A DNA stretch of 64,000 bases, from assembly GCF_015694735.1 (NCBI RefSeq), contig NZ_JADQDP010000002.1, positions 1,116,001 through 1,180,000 on the forward strand. The letters run 5' to 3'. The stretch comes from Hymenobacter properus. Its GTDB lineage: Bacteria; Bacteroidota; Bacteroidia; Cytophagales; Hymenobacteraceae. Positions 27,560-35,949 of the stretch are shown here, one piece after another; within the stretch, counting starts at the first letter, position 1; every line of letters starts with the position of its first letter. A program made the position numbers and the translations under genes. The notes beneath the pieces are model-generated. The model searched no databases. It saw nothing but the letters and a program-made list of their open reading frames with translations, and was not told where the DNA came from.

Positions 27560-27633
27560 GAGTGTTGAATGTTGAGGGTTGAGTTGGAAAATCCACGCTC
27601 AACATTCAACACTCAACCCTCAACATTCAAAAT
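27560..27633. repeat. Heptad-periodic hairpin element between rpsR and rplI
   Basis: Bases 27565-27584 are the perfect reverse complement of 27611-27630 (20 bp). Both arms show a 7-nt period: CAACATT, CAACACT, CAACCCT, CAACATT, CAAAATT in the right arm. The spacer is about 26 nt. It fills the whole gap between the rpsR stop and the rplI start, so it is transcribed within the operon. Confidence 0.85.
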
Positions 27634-27909
27634 TTATTTCAGGGCGTCGGCTACGTACGGCATCAGGGCGAGGTGACGGGCCTTAGCGATGGCCTGGGTC
27701 ACTTTGCGCTGGAATTTCAGGCTGGTGCCGGTGAGGCGACGGGGCAGCACGCGGCCCTGCTCGTTCACAAACTTCAGCAGGAAGTTCGGGTCTTTGTAGT
27801 CCACGTACTTAATGCCGTTCTTTTTGAAGCGGCAGTACTTCTTGCGGTTGTCCTGGGGCTTGTTGGTAGCGCCGCGGTCGTTGTTGCGGTTGAATGCGGG
27901 AGATGCCAT
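27634..27909 (-). CDS. rpsR: 30S ribosomal protein S18
   Basis: A 91-residue small-subunit protein. The S18 core reads [19 protein letters not shown], then [18 protein letters not shown] and AIKARHLAL-type ([13 protein letters not shown]). It has a short Asn/Arg-rich N-terminal extension as in other Bacteroidota. It lies 12 bp after rpsF, so the two are co-transcribed. S18 binds S6 in the ribosome platform. Confidence 0.97.
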   Translation of the reverse strand: MASPAFNRNNDRGATNKPQDNRKKYCRFKKNGIKYVDYKDPNFLLKFVNEQGRVLPRRLTGTSLKFQRKVTQAIAKARHLALMPYVADALK

Positions 27910-27921
27910 GTCGTTGCTAGA

Positions 27922-28299
27922 TTATTGGGCTACGGCTTCGGTTTCTTTGGCCGCCTTCTGCTGGTTCATTTCGCCATTGCGGCGACGGTTGTTGTACTCC
28001 ACAGCGTGCTTGTCGAGCACGGTCGTGAGGAAGCGGATAACCCGCTCGTCGCGACGGAAAGCCAGCTCCAGCGTGTCTACCACGTTGCCTTCACCCGTGA
28101 AGGTGACGCAGAAGTAGTAGCCGGTGCTCTTCTTTTGAATCGGGTAAGCCAGCTTGCGCAGGCCCCAGGCTTCGGTGGATACAATGGCGGCGCTATTTTC
28201 CTTAAGCACCTGGGTGAACTTCTCGACCGTTTCTTGCACTTGGCTCTCGTTCAGCACGGGAGTCACAATGAAGACCGTCTCGTAATTTCTAACTTCCAT
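27922..28299 (-). CDS. rpsF: 30S ribosomal protein S6
   Basis: A 125-residue small-subunit protein. [16 protein letters not shown], then [23 protein letters not shown] and [12 protein letters not shown] are S6 blocks. The C-terminal tail is Glu/Ala-rich. I chose the start by family match; 20 upstream in-frame codons are not S6-like. It is the first gene of the operon and is preceded by a good minus-strand promoter at 28345-28376. Many bacteria place ssb or priB between rpsF and rpsR; here they are adjacent. Confidence 0.97.
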   Translation of the reverse strand: MEVRNYETVFIVTPVLNESQVQETVEKFTQVLKENSAAIVSTEAWGLRKLAYPIQKKSTGYYFCVTFTGEGNVVDTLELAFRRDERVIRFLTTVLDKHAVEYNNRRRNGEMNQQKAAKETEAVAQ

Positions 28300-28344
28300 T
28301 ACGATGGTGGTGAATTGTGGGGATTGAAAAAATGAATTGGGGTG

Positions 28345-28376
28345 CAAATGTACTGACATTCCGTTAGATTGCCAAG
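28345..28376 (-). promoter_or_regulatory. Bacteroidota-type promoter for rpsF-rpsR-rplI
   Basis: On the minus strand the -7 element TACATTTG (28345-28352) is exact to TAnnTTTG. A -33-like CTTG (28373-28376) lies 20 nt away. The predicted start of transcription is about 28340, some 40 nt before the rpsF ATG. Confidence 0.65.
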
Positions 28377-28663
28377 TGCACCCGGGAGGTATTTGCTTTT
28401 AAAGCTTCGAACTCCGCACCCTATACTTATAAGGTATACTCTATGCTTGCCAGAGTCGCACTTGGCCGGAAGCATAGGTAATCCATCCCAACGGCGCACC
28501 AACCCAAACAGCATCAGCACCAGGCAGTGCGCCGTTCATAGCATAGGGGAGTGCTGATTTAACTATCAATAAGCATTTCAGGAAGATGCAGCAGTGAGCT
28601 ATTTAGCATCATTCTAAATAAGCTTTCAAGGCATGCGCTAGAGCCAAAAATGCCATCCTGCTT
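28377..28663. other. Intergenic region with three inverted repeats between rpsF and actA
   Basis: There is no convincing ORF. I see three separate inverted repeats: TATAC/GTATA (28422-28438), CTATGCTT/AAGCATAG (28441-28477, with an inner GCC/GGC), and ATCAGCAC/GTGCTGAT (28513-28558). They lie between two divergent promoters. No tRNA or known riboswitch fold was recognised. Confidence 0.45.
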
Positions 28664-28694
28664 TTTGCCGCCTACGATTCCTGACCTACATTTG
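28664..28694 (+). promoter_or_regulatory. Bacteroidota-type promoter for the act-cox respiratory block
   Basis: The -33 TTTG (28664-28667) and exact -7 TACATTTG (28687-28694) are separated by 19 nt. The predicted start is near 28701, giving a leader of about 40 nt before actA. The -7 octamer is identical to that of the rpsF promoter on the other strand. Confidence 0.72.
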
Positions 28695-28741
28695 TGGCCT
28701 TGAAATGCCCCTAGCGTTTCGTTTTACCGTCTATTTCCCGT

Positions 28742-30079
28742 ATGAATAGCCTTCGACTCCGTTCGTTACCTCATCTGTTGCTGGCCCTCGTGCTCACTTT
28801 TGCCGGCGTTCAGCAGGCTTCGGCCCAAGGTGCTGCCGCCGACGTGAATAAAAAAGGGGTTGCCCCTGGTGCGACCGCTGCTGCCACCCCGGCAACGGCC
28901 ACTACTCCCGCCGCTGGCGGTGGTGACGCCGCTGCCATTGCTGCCGGCGATGCTCTCTTCAAAGGCAACTGCGCCCAGTGCCACGCCGTGAACGAGCAAG
29001 TAGTAGGTCCTGCCCTGGCTGGCATCACCAAGCGCCGCCCCGTTTCCTGGCTCATTCCGTGGGTAAAGAACTCCAGCAAAGTGGTGGCCAGCGGCGATGA
29101 CTACGCCGTGGCCCTATTCAACAAGTTCAACAAGCAGCAGATGCCTTCGTTCGCCCTGTCGGACAAGGAAATCACCTCGATTCTGGCTTATGTGACTTCG
29201 CAAGAAGGCCAAGCTACTGCCGCAACCGGTGGCCCAACTGCTGGCAACGCAGCCGCTGCCGACGGCAAGGCTGATGCAGCTGGCGCCGAAGAAGGTGCTG
29301 GCAAGTATGTAGACATCTTGCTGATTGTCCTAGTTGTAGTGCTGATTGTGCTGGTGGTGACGCTGGTTATCATTGGCAACCTGATGAAAGACGTGCTGCG
29401 TGGCCGCAAGGACCTCGACGGCCGCGACATCGAAATCCTGGAGCAGCGCTTCGACTGGGGCAAGCTGTACCGCTCGCCCGTGATGCGCGGTATTGTAGGG
29501 ACGGTTTTCGCTCTGGTTTTACTTTATGAAGGTGTGCAAAGCGTAATGGCCGTGGGCCTGACCCAAGGTTACCAGCCCACCCAGCCCATTGCTTTCTCGC
29601 ACAAGCTGCACGCCGGCGAGCACCAGATTAACTGCGCGTACTGCCACACTTCGGTTTACAAGGCCAAGTCGGCCAACATTCCTTCGGCCAACATCTGTAT
29701 GAACTGCCACTCGCAGATTAAGACGGAGTCGCCCGAAATCAAGAAAATCTACCGCGCCATCGAGCGCAAGCAGCCCATCCAGTGGGTGCGCGTGCACAAC
29801 CTGCCCGACCTGGCTTACTTCAACCACTCGCAGCACACGCAGGTGGCCGGCCTCCAGTGCCAGACCTGCCACGGCCCCATCCAGAACATGGAAGTGGTAT
29901 ACCAGTATTCGGCCCTCACCATGGGCTGGTGCATCAACTGCCACCGCGAGATGCCCCTCAACACGAAGGACAACAAGTACTACGACAACCTCGTGAAGCT
30001 GCACGACACCAAGAACGCCGGTGCGCCCTTCACCGTGTCGTCGAACGGCGGCACCGAGTGCTCGAAGTGCCACTACTAA
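28742..30079 (+). CDS. actA: Alternative complex III subunit ActA, multiheme cytochrome c with extra N-terminal heme domain
   Basis: A 445-residue exported, membrane-bound cytochrome. A signal peptide ends near ASAQG. A single-heme domain has CAQCH at 77-81 and a likely Met ligand in QQMPSF. An Ala/Gly linker and TM helix (about 193-215) follow, and a second hydrophobic helix lies near 252-270. The C-terminal domain then has five CxxCH motifs: CAYCH 298, CMNCH 319, CQTCH 373, CINCH 397 and CSKCH 440. The five-heme part is ActA of alternative complex III, which takes electrons from quinol and passes them to the oxidase. The sixth, N-terminal heme domain is additional to the pentaheme core. It heads the actABCDEF operon. 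Confidence 0.92.
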   Translation: MNSLRLRSLPHLLLALVLTFAGVQQASAQGAAADVNKKGVAPGATAAATPATATTPAAGGGDAAAIAAGDALFKGNCAQCHAVNEQVVGPALAGITKRRPVSWLIPWVKNSSKVVASGDDYAVALFNKFNKQQMPSFALSDKEITSILAYVTSQEGQATAATGGPTAGNAAAADGKADAAGAEEGAGKYVDILLIVLVVVLIVLVVTLVIIGNLMKDVLRGRKDLDGRDIEILEQRFDWGKLYRSPVMRGIVGTVFALVLLYEGVQSVMAVGLTQGYQPTQPIAFSHKLHAGEHQINCAYCHTSVYKAKSANIPSANICMNCHSQIKTESPEIKKIYRAIERKQPIQWVRVHNLPDLAYFNHSQHTQVAGLQCQTCHGPIQNMEVVYQYSALTMGWCINCHREMPLNTKDNKYYDNLVKLHDTKNAGAPFTVSSNGGTECSKCHY

Positions 30080-30090
30080 GCATCATTTTC

Positions 30091-30172
30091 TTAGTAATCA
30101 GTACTGGGTAGTCAGTATTGAAACTACTTGATATCGATTACTGACTACCCACTACTGACTACTGATTACCAT
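30091..30172. repeat. Heptad-periodic hairpin element between actA and actB
   Basis: The left arm (30091-30120) and right arm (30137-30170) pair over TACTGACTACCCA and CTACTGATTA, with one extra 7-nt unit on the right. The right arm reads ATTACTG, ACTACCC, ACTACTG, ACTACTG, ATTACC. It fills the actA-actB gap, so it is transcribed. Confidence 0.8.
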
Positions 30173-30177
30173 TTCAA

Positions 30178-33100
30178 ATGAAGTACTGGAAAGGAATTGA
30201 GGAACTGGACAATACCCCGGAGTTCATGCAGTCGGCATTCGCCGAGTTCATGCCGGTGAAGGAGAGCCACGAAAGCAAAGATGCGACGTCGGCTCCCCGC
30301 CGCGATTTCCTCAAGCTCATGGGTTTCGGGGTGGCTGCCGCCACCTTGGCTTCGTGCGAGACGCCCGTCCGCAAAGCCATTCCTTACCTGAACAAGCCGG
30401 AGGAAATTGACCCGACCATTGCCAACTACTACGCTTCTACTTACTTCACGGGAGCGGATTACAACTCCGTGTTGGTAAAGTCGCGCGAAGGTCGGCCCAT
30501 CAAACTCGAAGGCAACCCCGAGTCGCCCATCACCAAAGGTGGTTTATCGGCCCGCGCGCAAGCTGCTGTGCTGAGCCTCTACGATGGTGGTCGCCTGCAA
30601 CACTTCGCCATCAAGGGCCAGAAGGCCGAGGTGAGTCAAGTAGACCAGGAAATCCGCACGAAGCTGGCCAGCACCACGGGTCGCATCGCCATCGTGTCGC
30701 CCACCATCATCAGCCCCAGCACGAAGAAGGCCATTGCCGAGTTCGCCAGCCGCTACCCGAACACCACGCACGTGATGTACGATGCGCAGTCGGCCAGCGC
30801 CCTGCTGCAAGCCAACGGCGGCGTGGTACCCGGCTACGACTTCAGCAAAGCCACGGTGATTGTGAGCCTCGGCGCCGACTTCCTCGGTACCTGGATTTCG
30901 CCGGTTGAGTACGCTAAGCAGTACGTGGTAAACCGCAAGGTGAACACGAACAAGCGCACGATGTCGCGCCACTTCCAGTTCGAAACCAACATGTCGCTCA
31001 CCGGCACCAACGCCGACGTGCGCGTCCCGGTGAAACCTTCGGAAATGGGCGCCACCGCGTTGGCCCTGTATAACGCCGTAGTAGGCGGCGCCGGTGCCGA
31101 CCCCAAAACCAAACTGGGCATGGCCGCCGCCGAGCTGAAAGCCGCTGGTGCCACCGGCTTGGTGGTATCGGGCTCGAACGACCCGGCTGTTCAAACGCTG
31201 GTTACCGCCATCAACCAGTCGCTGGGCAATGCTGGTACCACCATTGGTACCGCCGCCAGCAACGTGCGCCAAGGCGACGATGCTCGCATGGCTGCGCTGG
31301 TGAATGACATGAATAATGGGGCTGTAGGCGCCGTTATTTTCTACAACGCAAACCCGGTATACAACCATCCGCTGGGCGACAAAGTGAAGTCGGGCATTGC
31401 CAAAGTGCCGCTGACCATTTCGCTCAACGACCGTCTGGACGAAACCGGCAGCCTCTGCCAATACGCCGCTCCCGACAACCACTGGCTGGAGTCGTGGAAC
31501 GACTTCGAGCCCAAAGCAGGCTACCTCAGCCTATCGCAGCCGGTTATCACGCCCATCTTCACTACGCGTCAGGCCCAGGAAAGCCTGCTGAAATGGGCCG
31601 GCAACAACACCTCTTACTACAAATACCTGCGCGCCAACTGGCGTGGCATCACCCCGACGGATGCCGCCTGGGATAAGGCCGTGCACGATGGCGTGCTGAT
31701 GGGCACCGCCCTGCCCGCCGCCCAGGCTCCAGCCACACCGGCCATGAGCCCAGCCGCCGCCGCTTCGCAACTCAGCGGTGCTGCCAAGCCGAGTGGTGTA
31801 GAGCTGGCACTGTACGAGAAAGTAGGCATCAGCGCTGCTGGCAGCGAAGCCAACAACCCCTTCCTGCAAGAGCTGCCCGACCCGGTTTCGAAAGCGACCT
31901 GGGGCAACTACGTGGCCGTGCCGCGCAAGATGGCCATCGAGCAGAAGTGGGAGCAGAACGACGTGCTGAAGATTACGGCCAACGGCCGCAGCATCGAGCT
32001 GCCCGTGCTGATTCAGCCCGGCCAAGCCAATGGCACGGTGAGCATCGCCCTCGGCTACGGTCGCACGCTGGCTGGCAAGGCTGGCGATAAAGTAGGGGAG
32101 AACGCCGCTGTGCTGGCTATGACCAACAACGGCATTCAGTACATGAATGTGGTGACGCTGGCCAAGACCGGTGCTACCTCGCCAATCGCTCAGACCCAGA
32201 CGCACCAGACGTTGATGGACCGCCGCCCGGTGGTGCAGGAAAACACGTTGGCCAAGTACAAAGAGAACCCCAAGGAGGTAACCGAGTACGAGAAAATTTC
32301 CACGCCTGATGGCTTGGAAGCTCCGAACAAGGTGTCGTTGTGGCAGGACTACCAGTACAACAACCACCACTGGGGCATGGCCATCGACCTCAACTCGTGC
32401 ATCGGCTGCGGCTCGTGCGTGATTGGGTGCCAGACGGAGAACAACGTGGCCGTAGTGGGCAAGCAGCAGGTGATTAACCGTCGCGAAATGCACTGGATGC
32501 GCATCGACCGCTACTACAGCTCCGACACGCACAAGGATTCGTTCGAAACCAAAGGCAAGCTGGACACCTACGCGGCCATGGAAGACCCTTCGGAAAACCC
32601 GCAGGTGATTCACCAGCCGATGATGTGCCAGCAGTGCAACCACGCCCCCTGCGAAACGGTGTGCCCCGTACTGGCTACCACGCACAGCTCGGAAGGTCTC
32701 AACCAGATGACCTACAACCGTTGCATCGGCACGCGCTACTGCGCCAACAACTGCCCGTACAAAGTGCGTCGCTTCAACTGGTTCTCGTACTACTCGAATG
32801 AGAAGTTCGAAATCGTGAACGGCCACATGTTCACGGACCTCGGCCGCATGGTGCTGAACCCGGACGTAACCGTTCGTGCCCGCGGTGTGATGGAGAAATG
32901 CTCGTTCTGCGTGCAGCGCATTCAGCTCGGCAAGCTCGAAGCCAAGAAGCAGAAGCGTCGTCCGAAAGACGGCGAGATTGTGACGGCCTGCGCCCAATCC
33001 TGCCCCACTGAAGCCATCGTATTTGGTGACATGAAGGACCCCAACAGCCGCATCAGCCAACTGCTGCGCCGTGAAGACGGGGAGCGCGCCTTCCACTCGC

Positions 33101-33189
33101 TCGACTCCATCAACGTGCAGCCGAACGTGACGTACCTGACGAAGATTCGCAACGCCGAGTCGGAGTTCTTCGCTAAAGAAAACGCTTAA
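30178..33189 (+). CDS. actB: Alternative complex III subunit ActB, molybdopterin-oxidoreductase-like/Fe-S protein
   Basis: A 1003-residue Tat-exported subunit. The twin-arginine motif is RRDFLKLMGF at 41-50, followed by a lipobox-like ASCE. Residues to about 690 form the B1 part, related to molybdopterin enzymes but without a visible cofactor-binding site. The B2 part, from about 715, is a ferredoxin-like electron wire with CIGCGSCVIGC from residue 741, CQQCNHAPCETVC from about 817, CIGTRYCANNC, and CSFC near 905 with a later CAQSC. It lies on the periplasmic side of the complex. It starts right after the heptad hairpin and is 12 bp before actC. Confidence 0.95.
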   Translation: MKYWKGIEELDNTPEFMQSAFAEFMPVKESHESKDATSAPRRDFLKLMGFGVAAATLASCETPVRKAIPYLNKPEEIDPTIANYYASTYFTGADYNSVLVKSREGRPIKLEGNPESPITKGGLSARAQAAVLSLYDGGRLQHFAIKGQKAEVSQVDQEIRTKLASTTGRIAIVSPTIISPSTKKAIAEFASRYPNTTHVMYDAQSASALLQANGGVVPGYDFSKATVIVSLGADFLGTWISPVEYAKQYVVNRKVNTNKRTMSRHFQFETNMSLTGTNADVRVPVKPSEMGATALALYNAVVGGAGADPKTKLGMAAAELKAAGATGLVVSGSNDPAVQTLVTAINQSLGNAGTTIGTAASNVRQGDDARMAALVNDMNNGAVGAVIFYNANPVYNHPLGDKVKSGIAKVPLTISLNDRLDETGSLCQYAAPDNHWLESWNDFEPKAGYLSLSQPVITPIFTTRQAQESLLKWAGNNTSYYKYLRANWRGITPTDAAWDKAVHDGVLMGTALPAAQAPATPAMSPAAAASQLSGAAKPSGVELALYEKVGISAAGSEANNPFLQELPDPVSKATWGNYVAVPRKMAIEQKWEQNDVLKITANGRSIELPVLIQPGQANGTVSIALGYGRTLAGKAGDKVGENAAVLAMTNNGIQYMNVVTLAKTGATSPIAQTQTHQTLMDRRPVVQENTLAKYKENPKEVTEYEKISTPDGLEAPNKVSLWQDYQYNNHHWGMAIDLNSCIGCGSCVIGCQTENNVAVVGKQQVINRREMHWMRIDRYYSSDTHKDSFETKGKLDTYAAMEDPSENPQVIHQPMMCQQCNHAPCETVCPVLATTHSSEGLNQMTYNRCIGTRYCANNCPYKVRRFNWFSYYSNEKFEIVNGHMFTDLGRMVLNPDVTVRARGVMEKCSFCVQRIQLGKLEAKKQKRRPKDGEIVTACAQSCPTEAIVFGDMKDPNSRISQLLRREDGERAFHSLDSINVQPNVTYLTKIRNAESEFFAKENA

Positions 33190-33201
33190 TTCTTACCATA
33201 T

Positions 33202-34656
33202 ATGCAGCACGTATCATCCTTACGCGAGCCGCTCGTAACCGGCGGTAAGACGTTACACGACGTCACGCAGGACATTTGCTATCAGGTAGAGGCCAAACCC
33301 AACCTGCGTTGGATGGCGGCCCTGAGCGTGGCCCTCTTCTTCCTCGGCGTTTTCTTCTACTCGGTGTACCGCACCGTGTGGTACGGCATCGGCGAGTGGG
33401 GTCTGAACAAAACAGTTAACTGGGCCTGGGACATCACCAACTTCGTATGGTGGGTAGGTATCGGCCACGCCGGCACCCTGATTTCGGCCGTACTGCTGCT
33501 GTTTCGTCAGAAGTGGCGGAGCTCCATCAACCGTGCCGCCGAGGCAATGACCATCTTCGCCGTAATCTGCGCCGCCATGTTCCCGGTGCTGCACATGGGC
33601 CGTCCGTGGTTGGCTTTCTGGGTATTCCCGCTGCAAAACACGTTCGGTTCGTTGTGGGCCAACTTCAATTCGCCGCTGCTCTGGGACGTATTCGCCATCT
33701 CGACCTACTTCACCGTGTCGCTGGTGTTCTGGTATATCGGTCTGATTCCCGACTTCGCCTCGATTCGTGACCGCGCAAAGGGCCCCATCGCTCGCTTCAG
33801 CTACTCCATGCTGAGCTTCGGCTGGAAAGGCTCGGCAAAAGCTTGGTCGCGTTACGAAACCGTGTCGCTGATTCTGGCCGGCGTTTCGACTCCGCTGGTA
33901 CTCTCGGTACACACCATCGTATCGATGGACTTTGCTACCTCGGTGGTACCGGGTTGGCACACTACCATCTTCCCGCCCTACTTCGTTGCCGGGGCTATCT
34001 TCTCTGGTTTCGCCATGGTACTCACGCTGATGCTGATTACCCGCGTGGTGTTCCGCCTCGAAGACTACATTACGCTGGAGCACATTGCGCTGATGAACAA
34101 AATCATGATGGTGACCGGCTCCATCGTGGGTGTGGCTTACATCACGGAGTTCTTCATTGCCTGGTACTCGCAGGTAGAGTTTGAAGGGTACGCCTTCATC
34201 AACCGCGCTACCGGTCCTTACTGGTGGGCTTATTGGTCGATGATGACCTGCAACGTGATTACGCCGCAGCTGGTGTGGCTGCGCCGCGTGCGCTACAGCA
34301 TCGGCCTCACCTTCGTGCTGTCCATCATCGTGAACATCGGGATGTGGTTCGAGCGCTTCGTAATCATCGTGACTTCGCTGCACCGCGACTACCTGCCGTC
34401 GAGCTGGGCTATGTTCTCGCCCTCCATTATCGACATCGGCCTGTACCTCGGCACGCTGGGCTTGTTCTTCACCTTGTTCCTGCTCTTCGCCAAGTTCTTC
34501 CCTGTGATTAACATGGCTGAAGTGAAAACCATCCTGAAGTACACCGGCGACAACGGCCCCACATACAATCCCAAGGCCCACGCTGCCCACGCTCATCATC
34601 CGGCCACACACGGGGCTCCGGCTTCGGCACCTGTAACCCACAACCAGCATGACTAA
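33202..34656 (+). CDS. actC: Alternative complex III subunit ActC, NrfD-like quinol-binding membrane protein
   Basis: A 484-residue integral membrane subunit with about ten TM helices, of the NrfD/PsrC family. Blocks include WWVGIGHAGTLISAVLL, PVLHMGRPW and RVVFRLEDYITLEHI. It should hold the quinol-oxidising site and, with ActF, couple to proton movement. The C-terminal tail, from about residue 455, is cytoplasmic or periplasmic and His-rich (KAHAAHAHHPATHG). Its end overlaps the start of actD by 8 bp, so translation is coupled. Confidence 0.95.
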   Translation: MQHVSSLREPLVTGGKTLHDVTQDICYQVEAKPNLRWMAALSVALFFLGVFFYSVYRTVWYGIGEWGLNKTVNWAWDITNFVWWVGIGHAGTLISAVLLLFRQKWRSSINRAAEAMTIFAVICAAMFPVLHMGRPWLAFWVFPLQNTFGSLWANFNSPLLWDVFAISTYFTVSLVFWYIGLIPDFASIRDRAKGPIARFSYSMLSFGWKGSAKAWSRYETVSLILAGVSTPLVLSVHTIVSMDFATSVVPGWHTTIFPPYFVAGAIFSGFAMVLTLMLITRVVFRLEDYITLEHIALMNKIMMVTGSIVGVAYITEFFIAWYSQVEFEGYAFINRATGPYWWAYWSMMTCNVITPQLVWLRRVRYSIGLTFVLSIIVNIGMWFERFVIIVTSLHRDYLPSSWAMFSPSIIDIGLYLGTLGLFFTLFLLFAKFFPVINMAEVKTILKYTGDNGPTYNPKAHAAHAHHPATHGAPASAPVTHNQHD

Positions 34657-35176
34657 GCAATATGCCCTCGGCATCTTCGACGACGAAGATGTGCTGCTGC
34701 ACGCCGTTGAAAACGTGCGCGCGGCGGGAGTGAAAATCTACGACGTGTTTTCGCCCTACCCGGTGCACGGCATCGATGATGCCCTTGGCATCGAACGCTC
34801 GCGCCTGCCTATCGCCGCTTTCTTCTTCGGCCTGACCGGTTTGTCGTTCGCGCTGTGGATGCAGATTTACATGCTGGGAGTCGACTGGCCGATGATTATC
34901 GGTGGTAAGCCCCACATCAGCCTGCCGGCCTTCGTGCCTGTAGCGTTCGAGCTCACGGTGTTCTTCACCTGCCACGGCATGGCCCTTACCTTCTTCACGA
35001 TTACTGGTCTGTACCCGCGCTTCAAGGTGCCGGTGATGGACGTGCGCGCCACCGACGACAAGTTTGTCATGGCCATCGAGTTGGATGAAACCGGCTCGCA
35101 GTATTCTCGGCTGACTCAGCTGCTGCGCGACAACGGCGCTTCGGAAGTCAACCAAAAAGAAATGACCAATAACTAA
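34649..35176 (+). CDS. actD: Alternative complex III subunit ActD (DUF3341)
   Basis: A 175-residue subunit with a soluble N-terminal part starting YALGIFDDEDVLLHAVENVR, two TM helices (about 52-72 and 95-117), and DVRATDDKFVMAIE after them. This is the usual DUF3341 layout. It starts inside the end of actC and its stop overlaps the actE start by one base. It is a structural membrane subunit without cofactor motifs. Confidence 0.94.
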   Translation: MTKQYALGIFDDEDVLLHAVENVRAAGVKIYDVFSPYPVHGIDDALGIERSRLPIAAFFFGLTGLSFALWMQIYMLGVDWPMIIGGKPHISLPAFVPVAFELTVFFTCHGMALTFFTITGLYPRFKVPVMDVRATDDKFVMAIELDETGSQYSRLTQLLRDNGASEVNQKEMTNN

Positions 35177-35946
35177 TGACGCATTCGCTGAACCTGAGCC
35201 TGCGCGTTTCGGCGCTGCTGCTGTCTTTGGGGCTGGCCACGACGGCTTGCACCCACGACGGAAACGACCCCGGCGTGGAATACGCCCCGGAGATGTACGA
35301 GTCTATCCCGTACGAGCCTCTGCGCCAAACCAGCTTTAACACCATCAACTCGTTCGGCATCAACGAGCGCACGCCGGCCAACGGCACCATTCCGCGCGGC
35401 AAGCTGAACTACTTCGACCACATTCCGAAGGACAGCGTGCGGATGGCCGAACGGATGCTCCGCAACCCATTCCCCTACACCAAAGCCAATCTGGAAGAAG
35501 GCAAAGTGCTCTACACGCGCATTTGCTCGCACTGCCACGGTGAGCAAGGTGATGGCCAGGGACCGGTAGGCGCCAAGTTCAAAGGTGTGCCGAACTACTC
35601 GGCAGGCGCTTACAAGACAATGAATGACGGCCACATCTACCACGTCATCCAGTGGGGCCGCAACCGTATGATGCCGCACGGTTCCATCGTGAACCCTGAG
35701 GAGCGTTGGAAAATCGCCATGTATGTGCGCGTGCTTCAGCGTGGCGAAGGTCCAGATGCCCTGAGCAAGCTGGTGGCTAGCGGCCCCAGCAGTACCGTCA
35801 CCAGCGACTCTACCGAAACCCGCGACGCCCAGAATACGGCGCCTGTGGGCCAGGCTCAAGCAGGCAAAGCTTCCGAAACGCCTGGACAGGGCGGCACCGT
35901 TTCGCCCAACGGTTCGGGCGTTACTCAAACCCCCGGCAACAAATAA
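35176..35946 (+). CDS. actE: Alternative complex III subunit ActE, monoheme cytochrome c lipoprotein
   Basis: A 256-residue lipoprotein with lipobox TTAC near residue 25. A mid-protein cytochrome c domain has CSHCHGEQGDGQGP as the heme site, and Met in NRMMPHGS as the probable sixth ligand. The C-terminal 60 residues are a Ser/Thr/Gln/Pro-rich tail that looks disordered. It probably takes electrons from ActA and hands them on to the CuA subunit. It is joined to actD by a 1-bp overlap and to actF by a 3-bp gap. Confidence 0.94.
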   Translation: MTHSLNLSLRVSALLLSLGLATTACTHDGNDPGVEYAPEMYESIPYEPLRQTSFNTINSFGINERTPANGTIPRGKLNYFDHIPKDSVRMAERMLRNPFPYTKANLEEGKVLYTRICSHCHGEQGDGQGPVGAKFKGVPNYSAGAYKTMNDGHIYHVIQWGRNRMMPHGSIVNPEERWKIAMYVRVLQRGEGPDALSKLVASGPSSTVTSDSTETRDAQNTAPVGQAQAGKASETPGQGGTVSPNGSGVTQTPGNK

Positions 35947-35949
35947 CCT

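Noticed and set aside
28299..28520. 73-codon minus-strand ORF in the rpsF-actA gap
   Set aside because: It covers the rpsF promoter and the inverted repeats, and its codon use does not match that of neighbouring genes.
31531..33096. 521-codon minus-strand open frame across actB
   Set aside because: It is antisense to the Fe-S part of actB, has no signal, motif or promoter, and its composition is a mirror of the sense codons.
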